Shown: positions 60,957 to 64,000 of the stretch, in pieces | How the letters are laid out: every line of letters starts with the position of its first letter | Numbering within the stretch: the stretch's first letter is position 1 | Source of the DNA: GCA-003244245 sp052390115 | Lineage (GTDB): Bacteria > Actinomycetota > Actinomycetes > Mycobacteriales > Pseudonocardiaceae | Assembly (NCBI GenBank): GCA_052390115.1 | Contig: JBQTHE010000007.1 | Span: forward strand, 55,122-119,121 | Direction: 5' to 3' | Length of the DNA: 64,000 nucleotides | Translations under genes and position numbers: made by a program | The notes under the pieces: model-generated | What the model was told of the DNA's origin: nothing | The model's input: only the letters and a program-made list of their open reading frames with translations | The model's database searches: none

Positions 60957-62434
60957 AGCGCCCGGAAGGTGTTGTAGAGGTCCATCACGCCCAGTGCGAG
61001 CGGCAGCACTGCAGCGATGAGCGTCGCTTCGACCACGTCCACCGAGCGGCGCAGCACCGGGGAGAACCGGCGGCGGGGCAGCACGACCCCGGCAACCAGC
61101 GCGAGAGTCGCGAGAACCAGCAGGCCGCCGAAGGCGGCCAGCAGCAAGACGCCCTGGCCGGCCGTCGCCAGCAGCCCGGCCAGCAGCCCGGCTACCGCGA
61201 CCATCCCGCTGACCAGCAGCGCGATCGCCTGGCTACCGTTGGCGTAGGACCGCGCCCGCAGCAGCAGGACCGCGGCCACCACCGCGCCCAGCACGATCCC
61301 CAACCCACCTCCGGCGGCTGCGGCCAATACGGCGCCGACCGCGGCGACTGCACCGGATCCGATGATCATGCCGGTCATGTACTGGTGCGCCAGGCCGGCC
61401 CGGCGCTCGATCGCGCTGTAGTCGGGGAAACCGGAGTCCTTCTGCAGGTCCTGGGCACTACCCGGCACCTGGGGCATCGGGAGCCGGGACAGCTGGATGG
61501 TCAGCCGGGGCAGTGCCGAGATGCTGCCCAGCGCGACCGCCGCTGCCCCCGCGGCGATGCCCGCGGCGGGACCGTCGACCAGGCTGGCGACCAGGAAGGC
61601 CAGCGCGCCGAGCGCGGCGGTGGTGGCGCTGGCCATGAACGGCGTGATTCCGTCGCCGAGCACCGTGATCGAGACGATGGACAGCACCAGGGCCAGCGTG
61701 CAGGCCAGCAAGAAATTCTCCGCGTGGACGCTACCGGGCACGATGTAGAGCCCGCTGACGAAACCCAGCGCCACGCTGCCCGCGGCCACCAGCACTCCAG
61801 TGCCGTTCTCGCCGTACACCCGAGCAATCGCCGCGCCCGCCACCAGCACGGCCACCGCGCCACCGCCCGCGACGACGGCGACGCCGAGGCCGGGCCCGGC
61901 GCGCAGCAGCGCAACGGCACCGGCCAGCAGCGCCAACCCCGCCGCGACCATCCCGAGCATGCGGGCGGTGTCCTCGGTCCACGGGCGGTAGCTGGCCGGG
62001 GCGGACACCGCGATGGCTTCCACCACGTCGTCGAACAGCGGGGATGGGGGACTGTCACAGCGGCGTCTCAGTTGCAGCAGATCGCCGTCGACCACCCCCA
62101 ACGAGCCCAGCGGGCGATCCGGATCGATCGCCTCACCGCCGAGCTTGGCCAGGCACCAGCCGCCGTGCCGGCTGCCACCGTCCGCAGCGGTCTCGCCCGC
62201 CATCTCGAGCACCATCGGCAGCAGGTTGGCCACCGGGACATCAGACGGCAGCGCGAGGTCGATGCGGGTGTGTGGGGCCACTACGGTCACTCTGCTGAAC
62301 ACCGCGGACGGCCGCCCCGCCGGTCTGGTCCGGGAGGGTTGGACCCCCGGTCCAGGCCCGGGTCGGGACGATTGAACCGACGGTCCAGCACCCGCCGGCC
62401 GCACCGCGGGAACTCCACTGGCATTGGTTGGCAC
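60953..62434 (-). CDS. eccD: Type VII secretion membrane protein EccD
   Basis: The 493-residue product has the ubiquitin-like N-terminal domain (FSRVTVVAPHTRIDLALPSD to LGSLGVVDGDLLQLRRR), a linker, and about 11 hydrophobic segments, the layout of EccD, the ESX pore subunit. The first 35 residues are Pro/Gly-rich. GTG 62434 is chosen because GAGAGGG precedes it; the frame is open to ATG 62479. It is coupled to mycP. No eccC or esx gene lies in the window. Confidence 0.93.
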   Translation of the reverse strand: MPTNASGVPAVRPAGAGPSVQSSRPGPGPGVQPSRTRPAGRPSAVFSRVTVVAPHTRIDLALPSDVPVANLLPMVLEMAGETAADGGSRHGGWCLAKLGGEAIDPDRPLGSLGVVDGDLLQLRRRCDSPPSPLFDDVVEAIAVSAPASYRPWTEDTARMLGMVAAGLALLAGAVALLRAGPGLGVAVVAGGGAVAVLVAGAAIARVYGENGTGVLVAAGSVALGFVSGLYIVPGSVHAENFLLACTLALVLSIVSITVLGDGITPFMASATTAALGALAFLVASLVDGPAAGIAAGAAAVALGSISALPRLTIQLSRLPMPQVPGSAQDLQKDSGFPDYSAIERRAGLAHQYMTGMIIGSGAVAAVGAVLAAAAGGGLGIVLGAVVAAVLLLRARSYANGSQAIALLVSGMVAVAGLLAGLLATAGQGVLLLAAFGGLLVLATLALVAGVVLPRRRFSPVLRRSVDVVEATLIAAVLPLALGVMDLYNTFRAL

Positions 62435-62542
62435 CGCTGCACCCTCTCGCTCGGCCTGCCGACCATCGGTTGTGCACATCGGTGCGGGTCTCGGCGGCCT
62501 TCTTGGTGCCGTGGAGTATCTACGCTCTGCGCGCCCGGCCGT

Positions 62543-63712
62543 TCAAGGGGGGTCTCTCCATGGGCTGAGGGCGGCGAGGACGCGGGGCCATGCGACTGAC
62601 CGCGGGTCGATGAGGGCGAAGTGCTCGACTGCCGGGAGCTCGATGAACTCGACGGGGCTTCCGGCCCGGCGGGCCCGCTCGGCGTACTCACGCCCGATCG
62701 CGATGGGGACGCGGTCGTCTTCGGTACCATGCAGGTGAACGGTCGGCACGGTTCCCGGCAGCAGGACGGCCGGGTCGGCGAGGGCGTAGCGGTCCGGGTA
62801 CTCGCCGGGCGTACCGCCGATGAGGTCGTCCGCCGCGCGGTCGCCGAGCTGCCAGTGGCTGATCAGCGTGAGGTCGGCGCAGCCCGCCAGCGACACGACT
62901 TTCCGTACGGCCGGGGCAGCGGGCAGATGCCAGCGCGTGTCCATGGGCAACCGGTGGCGCAGCGAGGCCCACAGCGTGAGGTGCCCACCGGACGAGTGCC
63001 CGGCCCACACGGCGCTCGCCGCGTCCAGGCCGTACGGCGCGACCAGCCCTGGTAGGCCGTCCAGTAACGCAGCTACGTCGTCGAAGGTGCCCGGCCAGCC
63101 GCCGCCGGGCTGACCGGCCCGCCGGTATTCGGGAACGGCCACGGCGTATCCCGCCGCAACGAGCCCGACCGCCATCGGCCGAAGTTGCGTTCGGTCGATC
63201 GTGGCCCGCCAGAACCCACCGTGGATCAGCACGACCAGCGGCGCCGGACCGCCGTCTGGTAGCCACAGGTCGATCACGTGATCCGGTTCCGAGCCGTACG
63301 GCAGGGTGTGCGTGGGCGGCGGACCGGGCCTGGTTAGCACTTCGCGAGGATTCCGCATGATCCAATGAGACGCTAGACAGACCACAGCGTCGAAGGAGGC
63401 CGCTGGGAACGTCGCCGCGGTCGCGTCCGCGCGGATGAACGTTGCTGCCGGGACGAGTTGTCTGGCTCGACGAATCTGGACCTCGCTGATGTCCACGCCG
63501 GTAACTGTGTGCCCCGCCTGCGCCAAGGAACGGGCGACGGGAACACCACATCCGCAGCCGAGGTCGAGCACGGCGGCAATGGTGGGGATGCGGTCACAGA
63601 GTTCAGCGATCCAGGCCCCGTACCGACCTTCGCCTGCATCGTCTGGGCGGTAGCGGTAGGACACTGCGTCGTAACCACGGCGAACAGCGTCTTTCGGATC
63701 AGGGAGCGCCAC
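62543..63712 (-). CDS. Methyltransferase N-half fused in frame to an alpha/beta-hydrolase
   Basis: The 389-residue frame begins as a class I SAM methyltransferase (AVRRGYDAVSYRYRPDD, VLDLGCGCGVPVARSLAQAG, TGVDISEVQIRRARQL) and stops matching after FDAVVCLASHWIM near residue 119. From about 145 it is a BD-FAE/kynurenine-formamidase-like hydrolase: HGGFW (164-168), AGHSSGGHLTLW with Ser240, HGTEDDRVPI and VEHFALID for the Asp and His. The methyltransferase lacks its C-terminal half. It is a fusion made by deletion, a natural hybrid, or an error. Start GTG 63712 is tentative. Confidence 0.7.
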   Translation of the reverse strand: MALPDPKDAVRRGYDAVSYRYRPDDAGEGRYGAWIAELCDRIPTIAAVLDLGCGCGVPVARSLAQAGHTVTGVDISEVQIRRARQLVPAATFIRADATAATFPAASFDAVVCLASHWIMRNPREVLTRPGPPPTHTLPYGSEPDHVIDLWLPDGGPAPLVVLIHGGFWRATIDRTQLRPMAVGLVAAGYAVAVPEYRRAGQPGGGWPGTFDDVAALLDGLPGLVAPYGLDAASAVWAGHSSGGHLTLWASLRHRLPMDTRWHLPAAPAVRKVVSLAGCADLTLISHWQLGDRAADDLIGGTPGEYPDRYALADPAVLLPGTVPTVHLHGTEDDRVPIAIGREYAERARRAGSPVEFIELPAVEHFALIDPRSVAWPRVLAALSPWRDPP

Positions 63713-63835
63713 GAATCGGACAGTAGAGGCCGAGCCGTGGCATCGCCCAGCAGTTTCGCCCGAGGCTGGTGATCGCCGTATGCGTAACGACTTCCCGCCC
63801 AGGCGAAGCCAACCCACGCAACCGGCATCCCGCAC

Positions 63836-64000
63836 TGTTCACTGGCATGATCGCCGGTTCGGAAGATCTAGCCGCGGCCAGGAGGCTGTTGCCTAATCGG
63901 TGGGCGTGCCGGGGTAGCGACCCCCCCCCCCGGGAAATGGGCGGGGGACCGGGGGGGCCGGGGGGTGAACGGGCCCAAAGGCCCCCGCCACGAAACACCC
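63836..64000. other. No gene; homopolymer-rich low-quality end
   Basis: From about 63910 the sequence is runs of C and G (thirteen C in a row, then G runs) with little other structure. This looks like the low-quality end of a contig rather than natural sequence. No gene can be supported in it. Confidence 0.6.

Noticed and set aside
60833..62599. A 588-codon plus-strand frame opposite mycP and eccD
   Set aside because: Composition is Arg/Gln/His/Gly-rich with no domain, while the minus strand encodes complete EccD and mycosin.

Overview
The window is high-GC actinobacterial chromosome. The gene content suggests a Pseudonocardiales-like organism: type VII (ESX) genes next to truA and the rpsM-rpsK-rpsD-rpoA-rplQ block, a groEL2-csp-moeA-psd-pssA run, an XRE/DUF5753 regulator with DUF397 partners, and DUF222-HNH genes. 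The lineage is an inference from content and gene order; no 16S gene or tRNA was seen.

Layout. (1) 1-5.2 kb: secreted CocE-like hydrolase (cut by the window edge), VOC protein, eccB, and divergent eccE plus a partner of unknown function. (2) 5.2-12.4 kb: a frameshifted GT87 mannosyltransferase, DUF4177, then the translation/transcription operon infA-rpmJ-rpsM-rpsK-rpsD-rpoA-rplQ-truA on the minus strand. (3) 12.4-16.8 kb: an XdhC/MocA-like molybdoenzyme maturation pair, and a metal locus with a 58-residue His-rich peptide, a P1B ATPase with an internal deletion and an ArsR sensor with a complete Zn-type alpha-5 site. (4) 16.8-19.6 kb: decayed gene fragments. (5) 19.6-31.2 kb: an integrated element whose ends can be placed to within a few bases. 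A large serine recombinase inserted it into a DUF222-HNH gene, and joining the host flanks restores the reading frame. It carries an FtsK/TraB-like DNA translocase, small conjugation-type proteins, two XRE-type regulators, and a lower-GC cargo block (a HEPN-motif protein and an AlbA_2/Schlafen-like protein) lying between two copies of the recombinase gene 3' end. (6) 31.2-41.4 kb: other half of the HNH gene, solute-binding lipoprotein, APC permease, groEL with two CIRCE operators, cold-shock protein, moeA, psd, pssA. (7) 41.4-52.5 kb: accessory DNA (ISL3-type remnant, duplicated DUF397 locus, MntA-HepT pair, RelE-type pair, two-component system, enoyl-CoA hydratase, PIG-L deacetylase). In M. 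tuberculosis, as I recall it, pssA lies next to the CDC48-like gene, so this segment looks inserted into a conserved order. (8) 52.5-62.5 kb: ABC transporter with a frameshifted permease, CDC48-like AAA ATPase, an SCP1.201/DddA-like deaminase with an Imm1 immunity protein, a 5'-truncated ABC-F gene, and the ESX genes mycP and eccD. (9) 62.5-64 kb: an unusual methyltransferase/hydrolase fusion, and a low-quality homopolymer end.

The main novelty candidates are the bounded cargo block in the integrated element, the His-rich peptide locus, the free-standing deaminase/Imm1 pair at a breakpoint, and a family of paired intergenic palindromes. At four unrelated loci the two palindromes start exactly 42 bp apart; arm sequences differ between loci, and each pair lies just after a stop codon. 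Several single-base frameshifts (about 5911, 30540, 54090) may be real decay or sequence error.
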